Shown here: piece after piece, positions 45,415 to 53,981 of the stretch | Layout of the letters: every line of letters begins with the position of its first letter | Position numbering within the stretch: position 1 is the stretch's first letter | Source of the DNA: Chlorogloeopsis fritschii PCC 6912 | GTDB taxonomy: Bacteria; Cyanobacteriota; Cyanobacteriia; Cyanobacteriales; Nostocaceae | Assembly (NCBI RefSeq): GCF_000317285.1 | Contig: NZ_AJLN01000084.1 | Span: forward strand, 124,001 to 188,000 | Length of the DNA: 64,000 nucleotides | Reading direction: 5' to 3' | Position numbers and translations under genes: made by a program | Notes under the pieces: model-generated | What the model saw: the letters and a program-made list of their open reading frames with translations, nothing else | Database searches by the model: none | Told to the model about the DNA's origin: nothing

Positions 45415-47220
45415 ATGGTCTGGCATCCGGGACAGCGGTTATTTGGGGGACGCTATATTCTCGAAAGAAGATTAGGCGAAGGCGGAATTGGTCTGACTTA
45501 TCTCGCCAAAACTGAACATGGCGAATTACGAGTGATTAAAACTCTTAAAGAAGAAATTCTCAATAACCCCGCCTGGAAACCACACCGAGACAAATTAAGG
45601 CTAGATTTTCGAGATGAAGCTGTTAGGTTGGCCGTATGTCGCCATCCCCACATAGTGCAGATAGAAAATATCTTCGATGAAGGAAATATGCCTTGTATAG
45701 TCATGGAGTACATCGAAGGTGAAGATTTGGGTAAGCGTTTGCGGCGCTTAGGAGTATTATCAGAATCAGAAGCACTGCTATATATCCGGCAAATTAGTGA
45801 AGCTGTAACAATAATCCATCAAAAAGGCTTATTACACCGAGACATTAAGCCGCGCAACATCATGATCCGTAGTGGCAAATCGGAAGCAGTCTTAATTGAT
45901 TTTGGTATTGCCAGAGAATTTATCCCTAATGTTATTCAAAAACACACGGTTTATCGTACTCCTGGTTTTGCCCCTCCCGAACAGTATGAATTGGAAGCAC
46001 CGCGGGGAGAATACATTGATGTTTACGGTTTAGCCGCAACATTGTATAGCTTAGTAACTGGAGTAGTACCAACAAGTGCAGAGGAAAGACGTCACAGTAT
46101 TCCTTTAGAACCTCCACAAAACTATAATCCCAACCTCAGCAACAGGATAAATTATCTAATTCTGCGTGGTATGGAATTACAGCCAAAATATCGTCCTCAA
46201 ACCGTGCAAGAATGGCTAGCTTTACTAAGTTCTCAAAGTGAAGAGAATTTAAGTTCCATACCACCTACACAAGCCATAACTACAAACACACAATATAGAA
46301 CAACTGTTCTAACAGATCAAGCAGAGTGGCAGTGCGTATATACTCTTAGAGGCCATGCCAGCATGGTTCAAGCTGTTGCAATTAACCCTGATGGACAACT
46401 GCTCGCGAGTGGCAGTTCTGACAATACTATTAAACTTTGGCAACTAGCGACAGGAAAATTACTACGTAATTTTGGCCGTTGGTTTTCTGGTCATTCTGGC
46501 ATGGTTCATACCGTTGCCTTTAGCCCTGATGGGGAACTTCTCGCGAGTGGCAGTTGGGATGAAACTATTAAATTGTGGTTGCTCGGTTCTGGCAAAGAAG
46601 CCCGCACATTTAAAGGTCACACCAACTGTATCAATTCTATTGTTTTTAGTCCGGATGGAAAACTGCTAGCCAGTGGTAGTGCCGACTGTACTATTAAAGT
46701 ATGGCAGGTAATTTCAGGAAGAGAAATTCGCACTTTTACAGGTCATACCGACTCTATTTGGTCTGTGGCTTGGAGTGCAGATGGTCTAATTCTAGCTAGC
46801 GGTAGTTCTGACTACACCATTAAACTGTGGCAGGTGAGTACAGGTAGAGAAATCCGTACCCTTACAGGTCATTCTTTTTTTGTAAATGCGATCGCCTTCA
46901 GCCCAGATGGAGAAATTCTCGCCAGTGGTAGTAGCGATTCTACGATCAAACTGTGGCAGGTGAGTACAGGCAGAGAAATACGTACCCTCACCGGACATTT
47001 CAACTCGGTGTGGTCAGTAGCTTTTAGCCCAGATGGAGAGTTGCTAGCTAGTGGTAGTTGGGATCAAACTATCAAAATTTGGCATATCAGTACAGGTAGA
47101 GAAATTTCTACTCTTAGTGGTCATACTAACTATGTCAGATCTGTTGCCTTTAGCCCTGATGGGCAAACTTTGGCCAGTGGTAGCGACGATGACACAATTA
47201 AAATTTGGCGGTATGAATGA
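45415..47220 (+). CDS. Ser/Thr protein kinase with seven WD40 repeats
   Basis: 601 residues. The kinase domain (about 12-285) has LGEGGIGLTYLAK, VIKTLKEE, LLHRDIKPRNIMI and LIDFGIAREF, all catalytic residues present. After a short linker, seven WD40 units follow (starting WQCVYTLRGHASMVQAVAIN, then units ending DNTIKLW, DETIKLW, DCTIKVW, DYTIKLW, DSTIKLW, DQTIKIW, DDTIKIW), enough for one closed seven-bladed propeller. Such kinases are a hallmark of filamentous cyanobacteria and are thought to choose targets through the propeller. The last repeats are very similar in DNA, consistent with recent duplication. Cytoplasmic, no membrane helix seen. Confidence 0.95.
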   Translation: MVWHPGQRLFGGRYILERRLGEGGIGLTYLAKTEHGELRVIKTLKEEILNNPAWKPHRDKLRLDFRDEAVRLAVCRHPHIVQIENIFDEGNMPCIVMEYIEGEDLGKRLRRLGVLSESEALLYIRQISEAVTIIHQKGLLHRDIKPRNIMIRSGKSEAVLIDFGIAREFIPNVIQKHTVYRTPGFAPPEQYELEAPRGEYIDVYGLAATLYSLVTGVVPTSAEERRHSIPLEPPQNYNPNLSNRINYLILRGMELQPKYRPQTVQEWLALLSSQSEENLSSIPPTQAITTNTQYRTTVLTDQAEWQCVYTLRGHASMVQAVAINPDGQLLASGSSDNTIKLWQLATGKLLRNFGRWFSGHSGMVHTVAFSPDGELLASGSWDETIKLWLLGSGKEARTFKGHTNCINSIVFSPDGKLLASGSADCTIKVWQVISGREIRTFTGHTDSIWSVAWSADGLILASGSSDYTIKLWQVSTGREIRTLTGHSFFVNAIAFSPDGEILASGSSDSTIKLWQVSTGREIRTLTGHFNSVWSVAFSPDGELLASGSWDQTIKIWHISTGREISTLSGHTNYVRSVAFSPDGQTLASGSDDDTIKIWRYE

Positions 47221-47313
47221 TTGTCTTTGGGTTTGCTTCTTCAGATAGACTTATAGACTCTAAAAAATTGGGAAAATAATGACGGTAAACCGTTATTTTT
47301 AAACACAATTTTT

Positions 47314-48207
47314 ATGAGCTTCGGTATTGGTGATTTATTCTGGATTTTTCTTCTTCTTTCTTCTTTACAGCCGCTTTGGCAAAGACGTCAGATTGAGTAT
47401 CGTCGCTTTCGCAGCATTCAAGAATTTCAACAGCAACGCAGAAGCCGGGCCATTTTGCTCATTCATCGCCAAGAATCTATCAGTTTATTGGGAATTCCCC
47501 TATCACGCTACATCACTATAGAAGATTCAGAACAAATTCTGCGGGCTATTCGCCTCACCCCACCCGAAGTTCCGATTGACCTAATTTTGCATACTCCCGG
47601 TGGTTTAGTTTTAGCCACCGAACAAATTGCCAGGGCATTGATTCGTCATCCTTCTAAAGTCACAGTGTTTGTACCTCACTATGCGATGAGCGGTGGTACT
47701 ATGCTTGCCCTTGCTGCTGATGAAATTATTATGGATGCCAATGCAGTTCTAGGCCCGGTTGATCCCCAATTAGGTAACTTCCCCGCCGCAAGTATTCTCA
47801 AGGTAGTTGAAGATAAGCCTATTAGTGAAGTTGACGATCAAACCCTAATTATGGCAGACCTTTCACGCAAAGCCATTCAGCAGGTACAGCGCTTTGTGCG
47901 AACTCTGTTAAAAGACTGTATGCCCAAACAGAAAATTAAGCCAGAAAATATTGAAAATATTGTCGAGGCTTTAACAACAGGACGCGTCACCCACGACTAT
48001 CCCGTCACAGTAGAAGAAGCAACAGAAATGGGGCTGCCCGTAACGGTTGGACTGCCCCGAATTGTTTACGACCTGATGGAGTTGTACCCACAACCTCAAG
48101 GCGGACGCCCGACTGTACAGTACATCCCCATGCCTTATGATGACCGTCGCCCATTGCTACCTGTTCCCAAAGGCAGACCTTTAGAAGAACCGAATCAGAG
48201 AATTTAA
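47314..48207 (+). CDS. Membrane-anchored serine protease of the SDH/ClpP-crotonase fold
   Basis: A 297-residue protein with a short N-terminal hydrophobic segment (GDLFWIFLLLSSLQPLW), then a ClpP/crotonase-like domain of the SDH (serine dehydrogenase proteinase) family: VPIDLILHTPGGLVLATEQI, VTVFVPHYAMSGGTMLALAA (Ser of MSGG is the likely nucleophile) and DEIIMDANAVLGPVDPQLG. The C-terminal tail is Pro-rich. By fold it resembles SppA-like membrane proteases that clear peptides from membranes. It lies 93 bases after the WD40 kinase on the same strand and may share a transcript. Confidence 0.85.
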   Translation: MSFGIGDLFWIFLLLSSLQPLWQRRQIEYRRFRSIQEFQQQRRSRAILLIHRQESISLLGIPLSRYITIEDSEQILRAIRLTPPEVPIDLILHTPGGLVLATEQIARALIRHPSKVTVFVPHYAMSGGTMLALAADEIIMDANAVLGPVDPQLGNFPAASILKVVEDKPISEVDDQTLIMADLSRKAIQQVQRFVRTLLKDCMPKQKIKPENIENIVEALTTGRVTHDYPVTVEEATEMGLPVTVGLPRIVYDLMELYPQPQGGRPTVQYIPMPYDDRRPLLPVPKGRPLEEPNQRI

Positions 48208-48320
48208 GAAACTTGGGCGATCGCTTTTGCTCGCATAAGTTACTAAGTATTTGTAAGTTGGTGGTAAGGACGAACTAGTGTTCGCTCTTGCCACCGTGCC
48301 ATTTTTGCGTTCGTCAATTA

Positions 48321-49076
48321 TTAAGGAGTTTTTGTCGGAGTAGCTGTCGGAGTTGCTGTTGGTGCCCCCGTAGGTGTTGCTGTTGGAGTTGCCGTTGGAG
48401 TAGCTGTTGGAGTTGCCGTCGGAGTTGCTGTTGGAGTAGCTGTCGGAGTTGCTGTTGGTGCCCCCGTCGGAGTAGCTGTCGGAGTTGCCGTTGGAGTAGC
48501 TGTTGGTTTTGCTGTTGGAGTAGCCGTCGGAGTAGCTGTTGGTTTTGCTGTAGGCGATGCTGTTGGTGTCGGTGTAGATGCGGGAGCAGCGGCAGGTTTT
48601 TTTAGAATTTCCTTAACTTCTTTGTCCAGCCTCTGCCTTAACGCTAAGTCGGCAATTCCTGTTTCTTGCAGCCCTAGTTTTTTCTGATACTGTTTCACCG
48701 CTGCTTCGGTTTGAGGGCCGTAAAATTGATTCCGGGGAAGCGGTGATTCTGGCTTCAGTACCGCATTTAAGTTTGCTTGTAGAATCTCAACTATGTTTGC
48801 TGCAAAGTCTTGTGTTTTTGCTCCTGCAATACCATCAGCAGGTTGTAATTTGTAACCCTTTTGAAATTCCTGGATCGCTTGTTTCGCATCCGGATTTGTT
48901 AAAGGTGCATTTGACACTGGAATTTTGTAACCAAGTCCACGCAAGACAGCGCGGAATTCCTGGGGAGTATAGTTACGTTGACGAACGGCAATAGCAGAGT
49001 CTGCGATCGCTACACTAGCTGTTACCAGACAAACAACAGCTACATTCACACTTGATTTTCCAAACTCACACCACAT
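48321..49076 (-). CDS. Exported peptidoglycan-binding-like protein with (ATPT)n tail
   Basis: After a signal peptide ([21 protein letters not shown]) there are peptidoglycan-binding-1-like units ([36 protein letters not shown]; then [19 protein letters not shown]). The last 85 residues or so are almost only ATPT, AKPT and GAPT repeats, a disordered wall-spanning or linker tail. The ATG at 49076 has an ideal AAGGAG box; a start ten codons upstream is less likely. It points toward the SDH protease gene. It probably attaches to or senses the cell wall; no catalytic domain is present. Confidence 0.8.
   Translation of the reverse strand: MWCEFGKSSVNVAVVCLVTASVAIADSAIAVRQRNYTPQEFRAVLRGLGYKIPVSNAPLTNPDAKQAIQEFQKGYKLQPADGIAGAKTQDFAANIVEILQANLNAVLKPESPLPRNQFYGPQTEAAVKQYQKKLGLQETGIADLALRQRLDKEVKEILKKPAAAPASTPTPTASPTAKPTATPTATPTAKPTATPTATPTATPTGAPTATPTATPTATPTATPTATPTATPTATPTGAPTATPTATPTKTP
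48330..48575 (-). repeat. Tandem repeat encoding the Ala-Thr-Pro-Thr tail
   Basis: Units of 12 bases of the form GGAGTTGCTGTT with third-position changes recur about twenty times, with some units reading as GGTGCCCCCGT. The repeat lies wholly inside the 3' part of the peptidoglycan-binding-like gene and encodes ATPT and variants. Such DNA is prone to length change. Confidence 0.8.
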
Positions 49077-49330
49077 GGTTAACACTCCTTCTGAGAAATT
49101 CACCAAAATATCAATACAAACAGATGCATTTTAAATTTATTTAACATCTGTTTAATTGATTATTAATGATTTTTGATTCATTTTGCTGATGTCAGTTAAA
49201 ATTAACTATCCTCTCAAATTATGTATAGTCATCTATCTGTAGTGGTAATTTTTATACCACAAAAGGCACTTGTAATTAACTTTATTTATAAATAATTATT
49301 TGCCTAAATATTTTTGCCAGTAAAGAAATA

Positions 49331-50788
49331 ATGGTTAACCCAAAATCTCCAAAGCAGCCCTATCTGTGGGTAGAACGATTAATGGCAATTATTGCCACCA
49401 TAAATTTAGGATTGGTTTTATTTAATTTGAGTTATGTTCCTTGGCGAGATTTTTACTTGCGACATCTACCACAGATCACCCGCATCTACGATCCAATTAA
49501 AGGTATTGAACCTCATAGAGAAACTGAAAACTACCTCAACACTGTCTATAAGTTACAAGAGGCAGTGAATCAGACAGGTTTAAATTCACAGGAGGCAAAA
49601 ACGCAGCTAGAGGAACTGAGCCGCCTAAGCACAGAGATGATTGATAATAATCCGTTTGCCGCAGCAGGAAAGAGTGGCACCTTAGAAAAAATCAAAAACA
49701 GAATGCGCGATCGTCTCAAGCAAGAATCTGCCAAGCAAGCCTTTGCCATTTTTTGGAGTCAAAATTATTTATTGCAAAACGGTTGGACAAAAGAATTTAA
49801 TTTTTTTAATCGGCAGATTCGACCTTTAATAGCCACTAACTACTTTCGGCAAATTGGAGAAAATGGGGAATTTATTGATAATTTTTGGATTATTGACTTA
49901 CCGTTCGTATGTATCTTTGCTATTGATTTAGCTTTCCGCAGCTACTATATTAAACGCCGCTATCTTGGTTTTACCTGGTTAAATGCAATTTTATGGCGGT
50001 GGTATGACTTACTTTTGTTGCTACCGTTTTGGCGTTGGTTGCGAACTATACCAGTTTTAGTACGTCTTGACAAAGCAAAATTATTAAATTTACAACCACT
50101 GAGACAGCAAATTCATTTGGGTGTTGTGACAAGTTTTGCCGAGGAAATTACAGAAATTGTTGTCGTCAGGGTAATTAACCAGATCCAAGGTTCGATTAAA
50201 GCTGGTGAGTTCGTCCATTGGCTTTTACAAAAAGAAAGCTTGCGTCCGTATATAGATATCAATAATGTCAACGAAGTAGAAGCGATCGCTACTATTGTTA
50301 TACAAATGATCGTCTATCAAGTTCTGCCCAAAATTCAGCCAGAAGTAATTGCCATTTTGCGTCACAACATCATTGGGGCGATAAATCATTCTCCTATCAT
50401 CCACAACCTGCACAATATACCTGGGCTGGCACAGGTAGAAATCCAGTTAAGCGAGCAACTGGCAGCACAATTAACTACTAACCTCTACAATGCCCTAGTT
50501 ACTGCTGTAGAAGATCCCGTTGGTGCTAAATTATCGAGCCAACTCGTGCAACGTTTCAGCGAAGCCTTAGGAACAGAAATACAGAAAAAACAAGTACTTT
50601 CAGAGTTACAAAGCTTGCTTGTAGACTTTTTGGAAGAAATCAAGCTTAACTATGTAAAACGTCTGTCCCAAGAAGATTTTGAAAATATCTTAGAGCAAAC
50701 CAGGCAACTGAGAACCTATGCTCCATCTCAACCACTTGTTGTCAAAGGCTCTACCTTACAAGTGCAGCAAAAAGGGATTAGGGACTAG
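49331..50788 (+). CDS. Conserved-looking membrane protein of unknown function
   Basis: 485 residues with an N-terminal membrane helix (LMAIIATINLGLVLFNLSYV), a helical region, a second helix near residue 195 (NFWIIDLPFVCIFAIDLAF), a third around YDLLLLLPFWRWL, and a long soluble C-terminal helical domain (ILRHNIIGAINHSPIIHNLH, DPVGAKLSSQLVQRFSEALG). The stretch RRYLGFTWLNAILWRWYDLL followed by RTIPVLVRLDKAKLL is reminiscent of voltage-sensor or ion-channel neighbours but shows no pore motif. I do not recognise the family beyond that. It is transcribed alone. Confidence 0.75.
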   Translation: MVNPKSPKQPYLWVERLMAIIATINLGLVLFNLSYVPWRDFYLRHLPQITRIYDPIKGIEPHRETENYLNTVYKLQEAVNQTGLNSQEAKTQLEELSRLSTEMIDNNPFAAAGKSGTLEKIKNRMRDRLKQESAKQAFAIFWSQNYLLQNGWTKEFNFFNRQIRPLIATNYFRQIGENGEFIDNFWIIDLPFVCIFAIDLAFRSYYIKRRYLGFTWLNAILWRWYDLLLLLPFWRWLRTIPVLVRLDKAKLLNLQPLRQQIHLGVVTSFAEEITEIVVVRVINQIQGSIKAGEFVHWLLQKESLRPYIDINNVNEVEAIATIVIQMIVYQVLPKIQPEVIAILRHNIIGAINHSPIIHNLHNIPGLAQVEIQLSEQLAAQLTTNLYNALVTAVEDPVGAKLSSQLVQRFSEALGTEIQKKQVLSELQSLLVDFLEEIKLNYVKRLSQEDFENILEQTRQLRTYAPSQPLVVKGSTLQVQQKGIRD

Positions 50789-51049
50789 GGACAAAGAAGA
50801 GGAGGGGAGAAAGGGGAGAATCGTTATTCACGTTTACTCCCCCAGCTTCCCCATGTCTCCTTGTCCCCCATCCTCTTTCCCCGTGTCCCCGTGTCTTTGC
50901 GTCCTCTTCTTCCCAATCCCCAGTACCCAATCTAGAAAGTAGTAATTTAACCAAAATGTACTAGTCTAAATTTCTATCCGAAGATAGAAAAAAAAGAAAC
51001 TATTTCTTGCTTCTCGCCCTTTGAAAAATGCGCTAAACTCGAAATGAAA
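50789..51049. other. Spacer with low-complexity repeats before the rimP leader
   Basis: Purine- and pyrimidine-rich tracts (GGGATTAGGGACTAGGGACA; CCCCGTGTCCCCGTGTC) fill the first 150 bases. The promoter of the rimP-nusA-ylxR-infB operon is expected in the last hundred bases. No gene was seen. Confidence 0.45.
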
Positions 51050-51129
51050 GCGAATCAATTTTGATTCGCAAAAAGACTTCTTGGAAGATATCCCTATCGC
51101 AGGAAGTGGGTTAGTGCCCACTTTTTTTT
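51050..51129 (+). promoter_or_regulatory. Structured rimP leader with terminator-like hairpin
   Basis: The leader contains a perfect hairpin GCGAATCAA/TTGATTCGC (51050-51069), a short CTTC-TTG-GAAG stem near 51077, then AGTGGG-TTAGTG-CCCACT (51105-51122) followed by eight T residues in all (with the T of the stem). The last is a textbook intrinsic terminator 21 bases before the rimP ATG. Since it precedes rather than ends the operon, it most likely acts as an attenuator. Comparable terminator-like leaders stand upstream of rimP-nusA operons in other bacteria (Rfam rimP leader in gammaproteobacteria), linked to NusA feedback. Confidence 0.75.
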
Positions 51130-51143
51130 GTTGGAATCGTCGC

Positions 51144-51605
51144 ATGGCTCATCCTTTAGTACCACAAATTCTAGATTTGGCTACACCAGTAGCAGAAGAA
51201 CTGGGATTGGAAGTTGTTGGAGTAATTTTTCATACAAACCAACGCCCGCCAGTTTTGCGGGTAGACATTCGCAATCCGCATCAGGACACTGGTTTGGATG
51301 ATTGTGAGCGGATGAGTCGTGCTTTAGAAGCTACATTAGATGCGGCGGAGGTAATTCCAGATACCTACGTCTTGGAAGTGTCCAGTCCCGGTATTTCCCG
51401 CCAACTGACCACAGACCGAGAGTTTGTTTCCTTTAAAGGATTTCCTGTGATCGTTTCTACTTCCCCAGCCTATGAAGGACAACAGGAGTGGACTGGTCAG
51501 TTGATTCGCCGAGATGAAACAACAGTTTACCTAAACCAAAAAGGGCGTGCGATCGCGATCCCCCGCATCCAAATTACTAAAGTATGGTTGGATGAGCATC
51601 GATAA
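51144..51605 (+). CDS. rimP: Ribosome maturation factor RimP
   Basis: 153 residues with the RimP signature: [60 protein letters not shown] and a C-terminal SH3-like barrel ending [10 protein letters not shown]. RimP binds the 30S subunit early in its assembly. The ATG at 51144 (MAHPLVPQI) is the start; the upstream in-frame codons run through the terminator hairpin and cannot be real. It is the first gene of the conserved rimP-nusA-ylxR-infB operon, although a 300-base repeat-filled gap precedes nusA. Confidence 0.93.
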   Translation: MAHPLVPQILDLATPVAEELGLEVVGVIFHTNQRPPVLRVDIRNPHQDTGLDDCERMSRALEATLDAAEVIPDTYVLEVSSPGISRQLTTDREFVSFKGFPVIVSTSPAYEGQQEWTGQLIRRDETTVYLNQKGRAIAIPRIQITKVWLDEHR

Positions 51606-51906
51606 AGAAGGAGCAACAGACTAGGGGCTAGAGGATTAGGGCTAGAGATTAGAGGCAGTTAGGCTAGAAGAGTTAGGGAGTACGGAAGAGGGCACGGGGA
51701 CACGGAATCCAGCGCGTCCTTGGAGGTTAAGAGGAGCTAACAAAAACGTCTCCGGCTCCTCCGTTGTAGCGACTGGCGTTGACACGGAGCGCGGGAAATT
51801 TTTCTCTGTTTGCGTCCCCGCGTCTCAAACTCTCCGCGTCTTTCTCCTTTCTCTTCCTATTCCCCAACCCCAAGTCCCTAATCCCTATTTTTTAAGGAGA
51901 TTGCTT
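51606..51906. repeat. Repeat-filled spacer between rimP and nusA
   Basis: The spacer holds tracts such as GACTAGGGGCTAGAGGATTA and a GC-rich piece at about 51705-51800. The latter contains CGTCTCCGGCTCC (reverse complement of part of the 34467 element) and CGTTGTAGCGACTGGCGT, shared with 22536-22553. It therefore carries fragments of two dispersed repeats. The insertion has enlarged the usual short rimP-nusA gap without breaking a gene. Confidence 0.6.
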
Positions 51907-53220
51907 ATGTCAATGGTAAGTTTACCAGGATTAAAAGAGTTAATTGAAAATATAAGCCGAGAGCGTAATTTACCTAAAATTGCAGTGCAAGCAGCCATTA
52001 GAGAAGCACTACTCAAAGGATACGAACGTTATCGTCGTGCCCAAAATTTAGATCGCAAGCACTTTGATGAAGATTACTTCGATAATTTTGATGTGCAGCT
52101 GGATGTTGAAGAAGAAGGCTTTCGTGTCGTTGCAACTAAAACCATAGTTGAAGAAATCAGTAACAACGATCATGAAATTGCCCTACAACAAGTTCAGGAA
52201 ATGGGAGGAGAAGAAGCACAGTTAGGGCAGGAAGTAGTGCTTGATGTCACCCCAGATCAAGGGGAATTTGGGCGGATGGCAGCAATGCAAACCAAGCAAG
52301 TCTTGGCACAAAAATTACGAGATCAACAGCGGCAACTGATTCAAGAAGAGTTTCAGGATTTAGAAGGAACAGTTCTGCAAGCAAGAGTCCTGCGTTTTGA
52401 GCGCCAATCTGTGATTATGGCTGTCAACAGTGGCTTTGGGCAGCCTGAAGTAGAAGCTGAATTACCAAAGCGCGAACAATTACCCAATGATAATTATCGG
52501 ATTGGTGCTACGTTCAAGGTTTATTTGAAAAAGGTCTCTCAAGGTCAACAAAGAGGGCCACAACTGTTGGTATCTCGTGCCGATGCTGGTTTAGTGGTTT
52601 ATTTATTTGCCAACGAAGTACCAGAAATCGAAGACGAAGTAGTAAGAATTGTGGCAGTAGCACGGGAAGCTAACCCTCCATCCCGCCACGTCGGCCCTAG
52701 AACTAAAATAGCTGTAGATACTCTGGATCGCGATGTAGATCCAGTCGGTGCTTGTATTGGTGCCAGGGGATCGCGAATTCAAGTAGTAGTCAACGAATTA
52801 CGGGGTGAAAAAATAGATGTAATTCGCTGGTCACCAGATCCTGCTACTTACATTGCAAATGCCCTCAGTCCAGCAAGAGTAGACGAAGTGCGCCTGATGG
52901 ATCCAGAAACCAGACAAACTCATGTACTTGTGGCAGAAGATCAACTTAGTTTAGCCATTGGTAAAGAAGGACAAAATGTTCGTTTAGCTGCTCGCTTAAC
53001 TGGTTGGAAAATTGATATTAAAGACAAAGCGAAATACGATCACATAGCCGAGGACACTAAATTTGCAGAGGCAAGAGCAAAGTATAAACCAGAAGAAGTA
53101 GACGATGTTGATGATGTCGAGGATATTGATGATATTTATGAAGAAGAATTAGAAAATGAAAATCAAGAAGAATTAGAAAATGAACTAGAAGAGGAAGACT
53201 ATAATCGCGATGAGGAGTAA
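51907..53220 (+). CDS. nusA: Transcription termination/antitermination factor NusA
   Basis: About 437 residues. The N-terminal domain (LPKIAVQAAIREALLKGYER) is followed by S1 (EGTVLQARVLRFERQSVIMA) and KH domains (DRDVDPVGACIGARGSRIQ; DQLSLAIGKEGQNVRLAARL). The acidic tail (DDVDDVEDIDDIYEEELEN) replaces the C-terminal AR repeats of E. coli NusA, as in other cyanobacteria. It modulates RNA polymerase pausing and termination. AAGGAG lies seven bases before the ATG at 51907; the TTG at 51901 is not needed. Its product may act on the hairpin ahead of rimP. Confidence 0.96.
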   Translation: MSMVSLPGLKELIENISRERNLPKIAVQAAIREALLKGYERYRRAQNLDRKHFDEDYFDNFDVQLDVEEEGFRVVATKTIVEEISNNDHEIALQQVQEMGGEEAQLGQEVVLDVTPDQGEFGRMAAMQTKQVLAQKLRDQQRQLIQEEFQDLEGTVLQARVLRFERQSVIMAVNSGFGQPEVEAELPKREQLPNDNYRIGATFKVYLKKVSQGQQRGPQLLVSRADAGLVVYLFANEVPEIEDEVVRIVAVAREANPPSRHVGPRTKIAVDTLDRDVDPVGACIGARGSRIQVVVNELRGEKIDVIRWSPDPATYIANALSPARVDEVRLMDPETRQTHVLVAEDQLSLAIGKEGQNVRLAARLTGWKIDIKDKAKYDHIAEDTKFAEARAKYKPEEVDDVDDVEDIDDIYEEELENENQEELENELEEEDYNRDEE

Positions 53221-53284
53221 TTAAAATAATTACAAATTAAAAATTTTTAACATCCCCAAACTTGGTAGATAAGACTTTAAATCG

Positions 53285-53560
53285 ATGAAACCAAACTATC
53301 GACGTTGTTTGAGTTGTCGCAAAGTGGGATTAAAAAATGAGTTTTGGCGGATTGTCCGCGTCTTTGGGTCTGGACAGGTACAATTAGATGAGGGCATGGG
53401 GCGTTCAGCCTATATTTGCCCAAATCCGAGCTGTCTCAGTGCAGCTCAGAAAAAAAATAGACTAGGACGCTCGCTGCGTGCATCAGTGCCAGAAGCACTG
53501 TATCAGACATTGTGGCAACGCTTAGTTAAAAGCAATTATCAAAATCAAATTGAGTTTTAA
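53285..53560 (+). CDS. ylxR: YlxR family (DUF448) nucleic-acid-binding protein
   Basis: A 91-residue protein with the YlxR pattern: RRCLSCRKVGLKNEFWRIVR, the GRSAYICPNPSCL segment and a basic helix (AAQKKNRLGRSLRASVP). YlxR sits between nusA and infB in most bacteria, binds RNA and has been reported as a nucleoid-associated regulator. It follows nusA by 64 bases on the same strand. Complete and typical. Confidence 0.92.
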   Translation: MKPNYRRCLSCRKVGLKNEFWRIVRVFGSGQVQLDEGMGRSAYICPNPSCLSAAQKKNRLGRSLRASVPEALYQTLWQRLVKSNYQNQIEF

Positions 53561-53981
53561 CCACTAAACGGTGGTAATCTCCAGAGGAATTGTGCCGACA
53601 GCCGCACCTAAGCGCTATCGCCACACCCTCTGTTACGCTAGAAATTAGTGCCAAAATAGTAAAGGGGTGTCTGGCAAGTCGCTCTTGAATATTTAAAGGA
53701 GCGAAGCAACACTCACTACAAGATTTACGCTTAATGTGTTGTGGAAGACTCAGAATCAGCAAAACAAAAAACTAAACAATTGCAATCTGGTAGCGCCCAC
53801 GCGCAGTCCGGCGTCAACCATCATCTCTGGTGGCGATGCCAGCATTAAACCGAAACATCTCTCTTTCCTGATTGGAGGCACCGGCAAACAAACGGCAACC
53901 TAAACACAGTAATCAAAGGATGGAGATGTCGCACCAGCTGGCACCCATCCGTTAAAACTGTAAATTATAGGGGAAGAGTGG
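53561..53981. other. Spacer between ylxR and infB
   Basis: This 421-base spacer contains no gene I can name. The usual ylxQ (L7Ae-like) gene is absent. Two short plus-strand frames around 53735-53900 are open for 40 to 55 codons without a good start or family match. GGGGAAGAG just before the infB ATG is its ribosome site. Confidence 0.45.

Noticed and set aside
48330-48575. Regular repeats that might be a CRISPR array
   Set aside because: Units are 12 bases, contiguous, without spacers, and lie in frame inside a coding sequence.
48288-48605. Plus-strand Cys/Ser/Arg-rich frame across the ATPT repeat
   Set aside because: It is the antisense reading of the 12-base tandem repeat of the exported protein gene.
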